Origin: Bacteroidota bacterium
Lineage (GTDB): Bacteria; Bacteroidota; Bacteroidia; Bacteroidales; JAADJA01
Assembly (NCBI GenBank): GCA_020444515.1
Contig: JAHLKX010000001.1
Span: 620,001 to 684,000 of the forward strand
DNA length: 64,000 nucleotides
Reading direction: 5' to 3'
Shown here piece by piece: positions 25,298 to 34,030 of this stretch; position 1 is the first letter of the stretch, and each line of letters starts with the position of its first letter. A program made the translations under genes and the position numbers. The notes under the pieces are model-generated. The model was given only the letters and a program-made list of their open reading frames with translations. It searched no databases and was not told where the DNA came from.

Positions 25298-27265
25298 TTA
25301 ATTCTCCAGTAAAATTTTTAGCTGGGATGCCCGATAATTGTTCGGATCAACAGTGTTAATCCGCTTCACCAGGCTCCAGGCCTCCTGTTTTCTTTTAGTT
25401 TCCAGATAAACAGCAGCCAGGTTGACCATGGCCTGAATATTATCTGGATCCAGTTTCAATGCTTCCAACAACATTTTTTCTGCATTTTGCCATTGCTTTT
25501 GGCTCATCTTAATAAAACCGAGGTTCACCCAGGCTGATGTGTATCGTTTGTCCTGTCCCAAAATAAAATCAAATACAGCCTCGGCTTCCGACAGTTTCCC
25601 TGACATTACGAACAAACTACCCAATTTGTTCTGAAATTCCAGGTTAAATTTTGCCAGATCAGCAGCCTTCCGGTAAAAATAAGTGGCTACCAATTGATTG
25701 TTTTCATTCTGATAAGCCTGTCCAATTCGGTACGCTGTCCATGCATCATTATTGCTGTAGTCTTCTGTGATTAACAAACTATCCAATACCATCCGGATCC
25801 CTTTTTTTTCAATTAGTTTGGTTATTTCAGCAGAATAGTTTTTGAGAAAATAATAATTGACAAGGGCATTGAAATAATATTCCGGGCTTTCGATGGAAGT
25901 GGCTTGCAGATACGTCCAGGCAGAATCAAGATATTGTGGATCGGGATGATAAGTTTCATATTCAAGCAGATAACCCCTTGCCATCGTGAGACTATCGGTT
26001 TGCGGATTATTCACAGCAACAAGCCCTTTGAAAATCCTTTCGGAATTAGGTGTTTCCATATAGGGAGCAACAGAGATTTTATGATCATGGACCTTCACAT
26101 GAGGAATGTCACGGGAACCTTCTTCGCGCATGTGGCAATGGATACAATTATCCTGAACAATATCCCTTGTATATTTCACTTCACTGCAAATGGTCTGTGG
26201 TTCTGAGTGGCATCCGGCGCACACCCTGAGGTATTTTTGAATTTGCACTTCTACCCGGGATTTGTGAGGATTGTGGCAGGTGATACAATTGAATCCATTA
26301 TTCGATTCGATATAACATTTGCTCTGCGACATGCGCTCATAATGGGAAGCCATGATAAAATCATCTTTTCCCCCTTCGAACAAGGGCATAAAAATATCCA
26401 TCACATTTGTCAGGCGCATACCGGGCTTAAAATCATAAAAACTTTTTCCCGGTTTTAAGACCATGGTTCCCTGTAGATGACAACGGGCACATAAATCGGT
26501 TTGCAACTCAGGATCCAATTTGCCCGGATTAACAATACTATAATCAATGTATTTGGATGTATCAATCACAATCCCTTGTTTAAATTGCCTTACATGCGCT
26601 TCACCGGGACCATGGCATCGTTCGCAGTCGATGCCATCGGGAATGTGATGGTATTTGTTTTCCGACCCCATAATAAAATCAGGGAATGCGTTATGACAAC
26701 TCATACATTCAAGGCCGATCTTCCGGCTAAAACGACTGTTTTGCCCATCTTCAAATCCTGGCGGAAAATCAAACCTTCCATCTTGTGTGTAATAGGTAAA
26801 AGGAACCTGGTAGGCATAGGAACCGGAAAGATATATATGAGAGTTGGTGTGTTGTCCGGAGCCTACCACATAGTCAACCCGTTCAATTCTTTTATGCACT
26901 GTATCTTTACCTTCCAACCTAAACTCCATGATGAAAAGTGTATCCTGCTCCCAAAATGGCAGATAATAAAGGTTTTTATATGGGTCAAAAAGAATACTAT
27001 CCGGACCTACAACAGCAGCACTTTTCTGCGGTGTGGCCGTATCAAATGACAATCCCATACCGGTTCGCAGGTAACTTAAATAATTCAGTATGTGACATTC
27101 CTTGCAGGCTTCTCTCCCAACATATTTGACCGTATCGTTATGATTCAGGTATACTCCGGGTTCCTGAAAACCTTTTTGCAACCCACCGGAGTTACAGGCG
27201 TGAATAATCAAAAGGGGGAAAATTAAATAGATAATCGACCGGGATCCCATTGTGAATTGCATCAT
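25298..27265 (-). CDS. Heptaheme cytochrome c lipoprotein with TPR repeats
   Basis: 655-residue exported lipoprotein (lipobox LLIIHAC, Cys24). Seven CxxCH haem-binding motifs occur in the first 400 residues: CKECH, CMSCH, CERCH, CARCH, CITCH, CAGCH and CIHCH. From about 480 onward tetratricopeptide repeats follow (ATYFYRKAADLAKF, SAWVNLGFIKMSQKQW, IQAMVNLAAVYLETKR). The cytochrome part resembles the c554/doubled-CxxCH class. It probably carries electrons at the cell envelope with partner docking by the TPR part; the redox partner is not in the window. It shares a divergent promoter region with the BNR protein. Confidence 0.85.
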   Translation of the reverse strand: MMQFTMGSRSIIYLIFPLLIIHACNSGGLQKGFQEPGVYLNHNDTVKYVGREACKECHILNYLSYLRTGMGLSFDTATPQKSAAVVGPDSILFDPYKNLYYLPFWEQDTLFIMEFRLEGKDTVHKRIERVDYVVGSGQHTNSHIYLSGSYAYQVPFTYYTQDGRFDFPPGFEDGQNSRFSRKIGLECMSCHNAFPDFIMGSENKYHHIPDGIDCERCHGPGEAHVRQFKQGIVIDTSKYIDYSIVNPGKLDPELQTDLCARCHLQGTMVLKPGKSFYDFKPGMRLTNVMDIFMPLFEGGKDDFIMASHYERMSQSKCYIESNNGFNCITCHNPHKSRVEVQIQKYLRVCAGCHSEPQTICSEVKYTRDIVQDNCIHCHMREEGSRDIPHVKVHDHKISVAPYMETPNSERIFKGLVAVNNPQTDSLTMARGYLLEYETYHPDPQYLDSAWTYLQATSIESPEYYFNALVNYYFLKNYSAEITKLIEKKGIRMVLDSLLITEDYSNNDAWTAYRIGQAYQNENNQLVATYFYRKAADLAKFNLEFQNKLGSLFVMSGKLSEAEAVFDFILGQDKRYTSAWVNLGFIKMSQKQWQNAEKMLLEALKLDPDNIQAMVNLAAVYLETKRKQEAWSLVKRINTVDPNNYRASQLKILLEN

Positions 27266-27275
27266 CTTTAGATAA

Positions 27276-27283
27276 CAAATATA
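27276..27283 (-). promoter_or_regulatory. -7 element of the cytochrome operon
   Basis: On the minus strand TATATTTG is an exact TAnnTTTG match, ending 10 bases upstream of the cytochrome ATG at 27265. Transcription would start very close to the ATG, giving a nearly leaderless message; initiation at the second methionine is also possible. Confidence 0.4.
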
Positions 27284-27342
27284 CCAGTAATTTTTATTTC
27301 ATGATTTTATTCACTGATCATGCGGAAGCGATTGATATTGCT

Positions 27343-27350
27343 TATATTTG
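27343..27350 (+). promoter_or_regulatory. -7 element of the BNR-propeller gene
   Basis: TATATTTG, an exact TAnnTTTG match 31 bases before the ATG at 27382. It is the same octamer as the divergent one at 27276-27283. No clear -33 is seen. Confidence 0.5.
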
Positions 27351-27381
27351 CTGATCAAAATAATATTTAAAAAGATCCCTT

Positions 27382-29790
27382 ATGAAAACTTTTGCTATTA
27401 CTTTTTCCCTTTTATTAATCACTTTACTGTTCTATGGACAATCTTCGATAAATAATTATGATGAACATGGGAATGTGTTGCGGAACAGCACCATTGAGCC
27501 CCTGGTTCCGTTGACAAACAATCAGGAAATTGCCAATGTCTGGAATTCCGCTGGTCCCTTCGGCGGAGACGTATTGGATATTGCCATGGATCCTACCAAT
27601 CTTCAACGGGGATTTGCTGCCGCCGGATATCCATACATGCGGATCGGTGAGGAAAATCCGTGGATGATTGTTGAGAGTTTATTGGCCATTTCACCTTCGG
27701 GGATTCATTGTATTGAGATCAATGGCAATGGAACCATGTTTGCAGCAGGAAATTATTCCTACGGAAAAGTTTTTATATCAACAGATAGTGGTGAAAGCTG
27801 GGTGCAGAAAAACATCGGTGTAAATGCAGGCGTCTTCAGCCTTACGCTCGATCCTTCCGATCCAAACACCATTTATGCCACCACGTCGGCTATCTTTGGT
27901 TCAACGCAAAGCAATATTGTAGCCAAGTCTTCCGATGAAGGGAATACCTGGACGCTTCTTAACCTGACATCGGTTATGCCCGCAGGATACGGATGCGTAG
28001 CCCTTGCTGTTGATCCTGGAGCACCTCAAACCCTTTTTGCCATTGGCTCAGAAGGAATCAGCAATGCTACTGTGGCAACCAGCACCGATGGGGGTAGCAC
28101 CTGGCAGTCTGCCATGGGTAACTTGCCAACCGGAAAACCCCTGAATGCCATAAAAATATTCAATGGCGCCGTTTATGTTTGCGGCGGACAATTATTTGGT
28201 GGAAATGTGATGGGTGTTTATAAAAGTGAAAATTATGGAACGACCTGGACCAACATGTCCACAACATTTCCCAATAAAGTGGCCAATGACATCCTGATCA
28301 ATCCTGATGATCCCAACAAAATGTATGTGGCAACAGAGGGCGATGGGATATATTACACAATTGATGGTGGCCTTAACTGGACATTTGATACCGGGGGGGC
28401 AGGCGATAATGGCTCAGCCAGAAAACTTATCTTCCAGGTGGACGAATATGAGTCCATCATCGGCGGTTTTTTGAGTTTGGGCGTTTGTTACAGTGGTGAT
28501 GGTGGTGCCAATTATGTATCCGTGACCGAAGGCATTGCAACGCTTACCATCAATGATATTGAGGTTGATCCGAACAATCCGGAGATCATGCTCGCTTCCT
28601 TTGAAGCAGAAAATTCAGGAGGTTGCTATCTTTATAACAATGATGAATGGTCACTTGTGGAAAGTCTTCCTGCTACCCGATTTTCAGCAGTAGATATCGG
28701 CATTGATGGCACCCTGTATGCATGGTCAAATGGCCCTACAACGGTTGCTGCTGAAGGAGTTTATAAATCATCCGATGGGGGTATGACCTGGGAAAATATG
28801 GGACCCAATATCGGCTCTGTCTTTGAGACACAGATATGGAGCATCGCCACTTCTGAAACCGATCCCAATCTCATCTTCATCAGTGGGAATAATTTTGGTG
28901 TCAATGGATGGGCATCTATGATCTATCGTTCGGCAGATGGAGGTGAAAACTGGGAAAACGTGTTCATGGGACCCGATAATGATGCCTTCCGGTTCATACA
29001 TATTGTTCCCGAATCCAATGACATGGACCTTTATACCGCCTATAAGTCGGAAACAGCTGGTGGTTTTTTAAAGAGTATTGACGGTGGTTCAAACTGGTTA
29101 CCCATTAACGATGGCATTCCTGCCTCCGCAAAATGGTGTGGCGCCATCGTTTCCGATCCCCAAAACAGCGATGTGCTCTATGGTGGAGTAGGCGGATACG
29201 GAGGTGTTCCGGGAACCATTTATAAATCAGAGGATGCCGGAAGCACATGGACCGGAATGGGGTTTTCACTGGCCAACTACAGTAAAATAGCGGATATCAT
29301 CATCAATCCTGACAATAGCAATGTTATCTATGCTGCATCATCGCAGGATGGCGTTTATATGACCTCTGACGGAACAACCTGGACTGCAGCCAATGAGGGC
29401 TTACCCGCTACCAACATTTCGGGTTTTTCAAGAATCATAGATGACGGTACAGGTAATAAGGTCTTTTATGCTTCTACAATCACCAATAGCTGCTATTGGA
29501 CTGAAGTTTTTAATCCATCGGCAACAACTATTTCGGAACGTTCATCAGAACCCATCATTTTTATTTCCAACCCTGTAAAGGATGCGGTAATATTGCAAGT
29601 CAAAGAAAAACAAACATACCTTTCGGAAATAAATCTTTATAATCTTTCAGGTCAGCTGTTAATGCAGACTTCTGTTAATGGATTAAAAACCACAAAAACA
29701 ACCATTTATCTGGATGTCCGTCCTGGTATCTACCTGTTATTGATTCATACCAATAAGGGTGAAGTTACCCGTAAGTTAATGGTCAGGTAA
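27382..29790 (+). CDS. T9SS-exported BNR/Asp-box beta-propeller protein
   Basis: 802 residues: signal peptide (1 to about 20, ITLLFYGQS), then a long propeller region with at least nine Asp-box/BNR signatures of the S-x-D-x-G-x-T-W type (STDSGESWV, SSDEGNTWT, STDGGSTWQ, TIDGGLNWT, SSDGGMTWE, SADGGENWE, SIDGGSNWL, SEDAGSTWT), as in sortilin/Vps10-like and glycosidase-like surface proteins. The C-terminal about 85 residues form a type IX sorting domain (FISNPVKDAVIL to RPGIYLLLIHTNKGEVTRKLMVR). No sialidase active-site pattern was identified, so binding or scaffolding is as likely as catalysis. A terminator follows. Confidence 0.88.
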   Translation: MKTFAITFSLLLITLLFYGQSSINNYDEHGNVLRNSTIEPLVPLTNNQEIANVWNSAGPFGGDVLDIAMDPTNLQRGFAAAGYPYMRIGEENPWMIVESLLAISPSGIHCIEINGNGTMFAAGNYSYGKVFISTDSGESWVQKNIGVNAGVFSLTLDPSDPNTIYATTSAIFGSTQSNIVAKSSDEGNTWTLLNLTSVMPAGYGCVALAVDPGAPQTLFAIGSEGISNATVATSTDGGSTWQSAMGNLPTGKPLNAIKIFNGAVYVCGGQLFGGNVMGVYKSENYGTTWTNMSTTFPNKVANDILINPDDPNKMYVATEGDGIYYTIDGGLNWTFDTGGAGDNGSARKLIFQVDEYESIIGGFLSLGVCYSGDGGANYVSVTEGIATLTINDIEVDPNNPEIMLASFEAENSGGCYLYNNDEWSLVESLPATRFSAVDIGIDGTLYAWSNGPTTVAAEGVYKSSDGGMTWENMGPNIGSVFETQIWSIATSETDPNLIFISGNNFGVNGWASMIYRSADGGENWENVFMGPDNDAFRFIHIVPESNDMDLYTAYKSETAGGFLKSIDGGSNWLPINDGIPASAKWCGAIVSDPQNSDVLYGGVGGYGGVPGTIYKSEDAGSTWTGMGFSLANYSKIADIIINPDNSNVIYAASSQDGVYMTSDGTTWTAANEGLPATNISGFSRIIDDGTGNKVFYASTITNSCYWTEVFNPSATTISERSSEPIIFISNPVKDAVILQVKEKQTYLSEINLYNLSGQLLMQTSVNGLKTTKTTIYLDVRPGIYLLLIHTNKGEVTRKLMVR

Positions 29791-29806
29791 AAGGCATTAT
29801 TTGATA

Positions 29807-29852
29807 CAAAAACACCGGTCATTTTGATTGTTCAAAAAGGTCGGTGTTTTTT
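29807..29852 (+). terminator. Intrinsic terminator after the BNR gene
   Basis: AAACACCG (29808-29817 region) pairs with CGGTGTTTT (29842-29850), and an inner TTTTGA/TTCAAAA stem closes the hairpin; T residues follow to 29852. It lies about 17 bases after the stop codon. Confidence 0.75.
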
Positions 29853-29914
29853 GCTAACCATTGATATTTCAAAACTTTGGAATGCCATTGCTGGGAATTT
29901 TCTCCTAATTTTTG

Positions 29915-29922
29915 TAGTTTTG
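29915..29922 (+). promoter_or_regulatory. -7 element before the leader ORF / symporter operon
   Basis: TAGTTTTG matches TAnnTTTG. Transcription would start near 29929, just before GGAG (29933-29936) and the ATG of the small leader frame at 29941. A TTG at 29888-29890 is five bases too far for a standard -33. Confidence 0.5.
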
Positions 29923-29940
29923 CAAAAATTTTGGAGCACA

Positions 29941-30024
29941 ATGCTTAAAAAACGTTACCATTATATTTACAGGCCAAGTTTCACCATGAAACGAATCTTT
30001 CCTTACCTCTTTATTGACCCCTAA
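29941..30024 (+). CDS. Possible 27-residue leader peptide
   Basis: Reads MLKKRYHYIYRPSF, then TMKRIFPYLFIDP, then stop. It is preceded by GGAG four bases before the ATG, an unusually good ribosome-binding site for this phylum, and by an exact -7 element at 29915. Four Tyr and three Phe among 27 residues would suit an aromatic-amino-acid-sensitive leader. GTTTCA-cca-TGAAAC inside it can form a small hairpin. It ends 66 bases before the symporter gene. It may also be a chance frame. Confidence 0.4.
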   Translation: MLKKRYHYIYRPSFTMKRIFPYLFIDP

Positions 30025-30090
30025 TAGAAATTTCCTTCTCTCTGGTTTTAGAATTTTATTTTTTATTAACACATTCGATAAAGACATTTT

Positions 30091-31542
30091 ATGCATAATA
30101 TCGATATTATCATATTTGTTATTTATTTCTCTTTAATGCTGGGTGTGGGCTATTATTTCTCCCTCAAAAATAAGTCGGTAGAAGATTTTTATGTTGGAGG
30201 CCGGTCCATGGGACCCTGGCACATAGGATTATCCGTTGTGGCCACAGATGTGGGAGGTGGTTTCTCCATAGGATTGGGAGGCCTGGGGTTTGTTATGGGA
30301 ATTGCCGGCTCATGGCTGCTTTTTACAGGCCTTATTGGTGCATGGATTGCAGCAGTGGTTTTAATACCCAGGGTGTATCACCTGGCTGATAAGCACCGGT
30401 TTCTTACATTTCCTCAAATTTTCGGACATTTTTATAATGGACATGCCGCCATCATTGCCGGTATCATCTCTGCCATTGGATATGTTGGTTTCACCAGTTC
30501 TCAAATACTGGCGGGTGCAAAACTGGCTGATGCAGCGTTTACAGAGATTAGCCAATCAACTGCTGTCATAATCATGGGGGCAATCATCATCGTGTATACC
30601 GCATTGGGTGGCTTAAAGGCAGTGATTTATACCGATACCATTCAATGGACCATTCTCATTCTGGGTTTGATATTTATTGGAATCCCTGTCGCCTATACCA
30701 ATGTTGGAGGCTGGGAAACCATTTCAAGCGTTTTGCCTGATCGATATTTTCAATTAAGCAGTTTAAGCTGGAGTCAGTTTGTGAATTGGTTTGCCACCAT
30801 CGTTCCCATTTGGTTTGTCGGAATGACCTTATACCAGCGCATATATGCATCAAGAAGTAAAAAACAAGCCCAAAAAGCCTGGTTCCTTGCCGGTATTTTC
30901 GAGTGGCCCATCATGGCCTTCATGGGCGTTACTCTTGGATTGTTGTCCAGAGTAGCCTATGATACAGGTCTATTTGATCCTTATATTACTCCAGGCAGCG
31001 TTTTTGATCAGGAAACGGGGTTGCCCCTTTTGCTGGTACATGTTCTTCCCATTGGACTCCTTGGTATCATGATGTCAGCCTATTTCAGCGCCATCATGTC
31101 AACTGCTGATAGTTGCCTGATGGCAGCATCAGGGAATGTACTGACAGATATCCTGGAGAAATTGGGCAAAAAGAAAAGGAACCATTCCACCGTTCTTTTC
31201 TCACAGTTCCTGACATTGATACTGGGATTGTTGGCCTTATGGCTGGCCCTGAAAATGACCAATGTACTCGAACTTATGCTTTATTCTTATGCCTTTATGG
31301 TTTCCGGACTTTTGGTCCCAGTGCTGGGTTCTCTTTTCCTTAAGAGGCCTCATCCTGTGGCTGCTATTTCGGCCATGTTGGTTGGTGGTGGCATTACCTT
31401 ATTCTTGATCATCATCAATATCAAATTACCCTTCGGACTCGATCCGAATGTATTTGGCATAACAGCTTCAGCCATAGCTTTTTTAATTATTAATTCCTTA
31501 TTAACAACAAACAACAAAAACATCTTACAAAATGAAAATTGA
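30091..31542 (+). CDS. Sodium:solute symporter (SSS family)
   Basis: 483-residue inner-membrane transporter with about 13 helices. N-terminal SSS features are SVEDFYVGGRSMGPW and VVATDVGGGFSIGLGG; the sodium-site helix appears as MMSAYFSAIMSTADSCLMAASG. Family substrates include amino acids, sugars and other organic solutes. As the first main gene of an operon with an acetyltransferase, an amidohydrolase and two amino-acid racemases, uptake of an amino acid or N-acyl amino acid is the best inference. The next gene overlaps its 3' end by 11 bases. Confidence 0.9.
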   Translation: MHNIDIIIFVIYFSLMLGVGYYFSLKNKSVEDFYVGGRSMGPWHIGLSVVATDVGGGFSIGLGGLGFVMGIAGSWLLFTGLIGAWIAAVVLIPRVYHLADKHRFLTFPQIFGHFYNGHAAIIAGIISAIGYVGFTSSQILAGAKLADAAFTEISQSTAVIIMGAIIIVYTALGGLKAVIYTDTIQWTILILGLIFIGIPVAYTNVGGWETISSVLPDRYFQLSSLSWSQFVNWFATIVPIWFVGMTLYQRIYASRSKKQAQKAWFLAGIFEWPIMAFMGVTLGLLSRVAYDTGLFDPYITPGSVFDQETGLPLLLVHVLPIGLLGIMMSAYFSAIMSTADSCLMAASGNVLTDILEKLGKKKRNHSTVLFSQFLTLILGLLALWLALKMTNVLELMLYSYAFMVSGLLVPVLGSLFLKRPHPVAAISAMLVGGGITLFLIIINIKLPFGLDPNVFGITASAIAFLIINSLLTTNNKNILQNEN

Positions 31543-31972
31543 ACAATATAACTCAGTAGATACGGTTACAACATTAGAACGAAAGCGAATTATTGATTTT
31601 CTGCATGATCATCTCGATGAATTTGGTGATACGTGGGAATCAATTTCCAATGCAGTAGACTATGCATTGAACCCCGGGCCAGCCTTTGGGGGATTTGTAT
31701 TGTTTACAGAAGAAGATAACGAGGTGGTCGGTGCTGTGATTATGAACCATACCCACATGAAGGGTTATATACCTGAAAATGTACTGGTTTATATCGCCGT
31801 ACACCGTGATCACCGGGGTAAAGGAATCGGGAAAGTGCTGATGGAGAACGCTATAAAAACGGCTAAAGGCAATATTGCCTTACATGTTGAACATGATAAT
31901 CCTGCGCTTCATTTATACAAAAAAGTTGGCTTTACGAATCCTTACCTCGAGATGCGCTATTACAAGGACTAA
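31532..31972 (+). CDS. GNAT-family N-acetyltransferase
   Basis: 146 residues, normal for GNAT. The acetyl-CoA-binding motif A is clear: VYIAVHRDHRGKGIGKVLMENAI (R/Q-x-x-G-x-G/A as HRGKGIG), followed by the conserved LHVEHDNPALHLYKKVGF. It acetylates an amine, possibly an amino acid, given its overlap with the symporter gene and the racemases downstream. The overlap of 11 bases implies translational coupling. Confidence 0.9.
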   Translation: MKIEQYNSVDTVTTLERKRIIDFLHDHLDEFGDTWESISNAVDYALNPGPAFGGFVLFTEEDNEVVGAVIMNHTHMKGYIPENVLVYIAVHRDHRGKGIGKVLMENAIKTAKGNIALHVEHDNPALHLYKKVGFTNPYLEMRYYKD

Positions 31973-32005
31973 TGCATAAACTAAACTAAAAATACGCACA
32001 ATACT

Positions 32006-32869
32006 ATGCGACAACTCATAATCAATAAATCGATAACCAGACGTGATACTGCTTCCTTTGAAAAATATCTTCATGATATTTCAAAAGTTGATTTGCTGAC
32101 AGCAGAAGAGGAAATCGAACTTGCACAAAAAATAAAACGTGGCAATGAAGAAGCCCTTCAAAAACTTGTAAATGCAAACTTGAGGTTCGTAGTTTCTGTT
32201 GCAAAAAACTACCAACATCGCGGCCTATCTCTGCAAGATCTGGTCAATGAAGGCAATATGGGATTGATCCGGGCGGCTAAATTGTTTGATGAGACCCGCG
32301 GATTTAAATTCATTTCATACGCCGTTTGGTGGATCCGTCAATCGATTCTGGTAGCCATTGCGGAACATTCCAGGATGGTACGTCTTCCTGTAAATAAGAT
32401 CAGCACCTTGAATAAGATCAATAAAGCCTCCGCTGAGTTTGAACAGGAACACGACAGGATTCCCACCGAATCTGAACTGGCTGATATTCTGGAAATGCCT
32501 GAGGGCAAACTAAAGCTTAACATTCGAAGCAACAGGAAACATGTTTCTATGGATGCTCCTGTAGGCGAAGATGATAACAAATCACTTGCCGATCTAATGG
32601 AAGATAAGCAGGCCTCTACACCGGAGCAGCCATTGATGCATGAATCACTGAAAAAGGAAATCAAAAGGATCATCAATACCCTACCCGATAATGAACAGGC
32701 TGTAATCAGAGGATTTTACGGGTTAAATGGACAACCGATGACGCTGCTTGAAATTAGTCACCAGATGAACATCAGCCGTGAGAGGGTAAGGCAACTGAGA
32801 AATAAGGCTCTGCGAAACCTGCGGAAGCCTTCCCGAACGAACTTATTAAGAGAATATCTAAGTAGTTAG
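32006..32869 (+). CDS. Sigma-70 factor of the RpoD type (287 aa)
   Basis: RNA polymerase sigma factor with regions 1.2 (RDTASFEKYLHDISKVDLL), 2 (ANLRFVVSVAKNYQ, DLVNEGNMGLIRAAKLFDETRGFKFISYAVWWIRQSI), 3 and 4 (TLPDNEQAVIRGFYGLNGQPMTLLEISHQMNISRERVRQLRNKALRNLRK). The length equals that of the Bacteroidetes primary sigma. Compared with that protein as I remember it (TLTEREKDIIKMFFGIG), region 4 and the 2-3 linker are noticeably diverged, so this may be a second, primary-like sigma. It sits 33 bases after GNAT and 17 bases before the amidohydrolase, an unusual place for a housekeeping sigma gene. Confidence 0.9.
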   Translation: MRQLIINKSITRRDTASFEKYLHDISKVDLLTAEEEIELAQKIKRGNEEALQKLVNANLRFVVSVAKNYQHRGLSLQDLVNEGNMGLIRAAKLFDETRGFKFISYAVWWIRQSILVAIAEHSRMVRLPVNKISTLNKINKASAEFEQEHDRIPTESELADILEMPEGKLKLNIRSNRKHVSMDAPVGEDDNKSLADLMEDKQASTPEQPLMHESLKKEIKRIINTLPDNEQAVIRGFYGLNGQPMTLLEISHQMNISRERVRQLRNKALRNLRKPSRTNLLREYLSS

Positions 32870-32886
32870 CAAATATCATAATAAGC

Positions 32887-34029
32887 ATGACTGTGAAATT
32901 CAGAGATAAATTAGTTGCTTTACGTAAAGAATTGCACCGGAACCCAGAGCTGAGTGGTCAGGAGAAACGGACCGCCGCTAGAATAAAATCGTTTATCGGA
33001 AAGCTTAAACCCGATCGCGTGATCAAAGATATCGGCGGATATGGACTAGCTTTCATTTTTAACGGCGAAGAGAATGGTCCTACAGTTTTGATCCGCTGTG
33101 AGCTGGATGCCCTTCCCATCGTGGAGATAAATGATTTTGATTATCGATCAGTTGAAGAAGGAAAAGCACACAAATGCGGTCACGATGGACATATGGTTAT
33201 CCTGGCCGGTCTGGCAAAAAAACTGGCCGATAAGCGGCCTATTAAGGGAAGAGTCGTATTGCTCTATCAGCCTGCTGAGGAAACAGGACAGGGTGCTAAA
33301 TGGGTACTTAATGACCCGAAATTTGATGAAATAAAACCGGATTATGTCTTTGCGCTACATAATATTCCGGGATATCCCAGGAATGCCATTCTCTGCCGCA
33401 AAGGGCCATTTGCCGTGGCATCTGCCGGTATCACCATCAAGCTTTTTGGGAAGACTTCACATGCAGGTGAACCCGAAAAAGGAATTAACCCAGCCAGCGC
33501 CATCGCAGATCTGATCAAAGGCATTACGGTATTGCCTGAGGATGAGGGTGACTTTAAAGATTTTGTATTAACCACCATCGTTCACATTAAGCTGGGAGCC
33601 ATTGCTTTTGGGACCTCAGCCGGCTATGCCGAATTAAGAGCAACCCTAAGAGCTCGATATGATGAGGATATTGAGCTATTAAAAGCGAAAACGATCTCTT
33701 TGTTGGAAAATATATGCAAACGCGAATCACTTAAGTTCGATCATGAATTTGAAGAAGACTTTCCGGCCGTCAATAACCATGAAGAAAGTACCCAACTCAT
33801 TCATAAAGCAGCGGATGAAAACAATTTTAAATGCATAGAATTGGAACAGCCCTTTCCCTGGTCAGAGGATTTTTCAAATTTCATCAATGCCAGCAAAGGT
33901 GCAATGTTTGGATTGGGTTCCGGAGTTCATACACCCCAGCTGCATAATCCCGATTATGATTTTCCGGATGACATTACTGAAACAGGAATTAGCATGTTTT
34001 ATGCAATCATTCAAAAAATTTTGAATTGA
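32887..34029 (+). CDS. M20 family amidohydrolase (M20D type)
   Basis: 380-residue cytoplasmic metallohydrolase of the hippurate / N-acyl-amino-acid amidohydrolase branch. Features: RKELHRNPELSGQE at the N-terminus, metal-site motif KCGHDGHM, YQPAEETGQGAKWVL with the catalytic Glu pair, dimerisation-domain start KTSHAGEPEKGINPA, and a final metal His near GSGVHTPQLHNPDYDFPD. It probably frees an amino acid from an N-acyl or peptide conjugate brought in by the symporter. Only one base separates its stop from the alanine racemase ATG. Confidence 0.9.
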   Translation: MTVKFRDKLVALRKELHRNPELSGQEKRTAARIKSFIGKLKPDRVIKDIGGYGLAFIFNGEENGPTVLIRCELDALPIVEINDFDYRSVEEGKAHKCGHDGHMVILAGLAKKLADKRPIKGRVVLLYQPAEETGQGAKWVLNDPKFDEIKPDYVFALHNIPGYPRNAILCRKGPFAVASAGITIKLFGKTSHAGEPEKGINPASAIADLIKGITVLPEDEGDFKDFVLTTIVHIKLGAIAFGTSAGYAELRATLRARYDEDIELLKAKTISLLENICKRESLKFDHEFEEDFPAVNNHEESTQLIHKAADENNFKCIELEQPFPWSEDFSNFINASKGAMFGLGSGVHTPQLHNPDYDFPDDITETGISMFYAIIQKILN

Positions 34030-34030
34030 T

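Noticed and set aside
26501..27049. 182-codon open frame opposite the multiheme cytochrome
   Set aside because: The minus-strand gene has seven CxxCH motifs and TPRs; the plus frame shows no domain.
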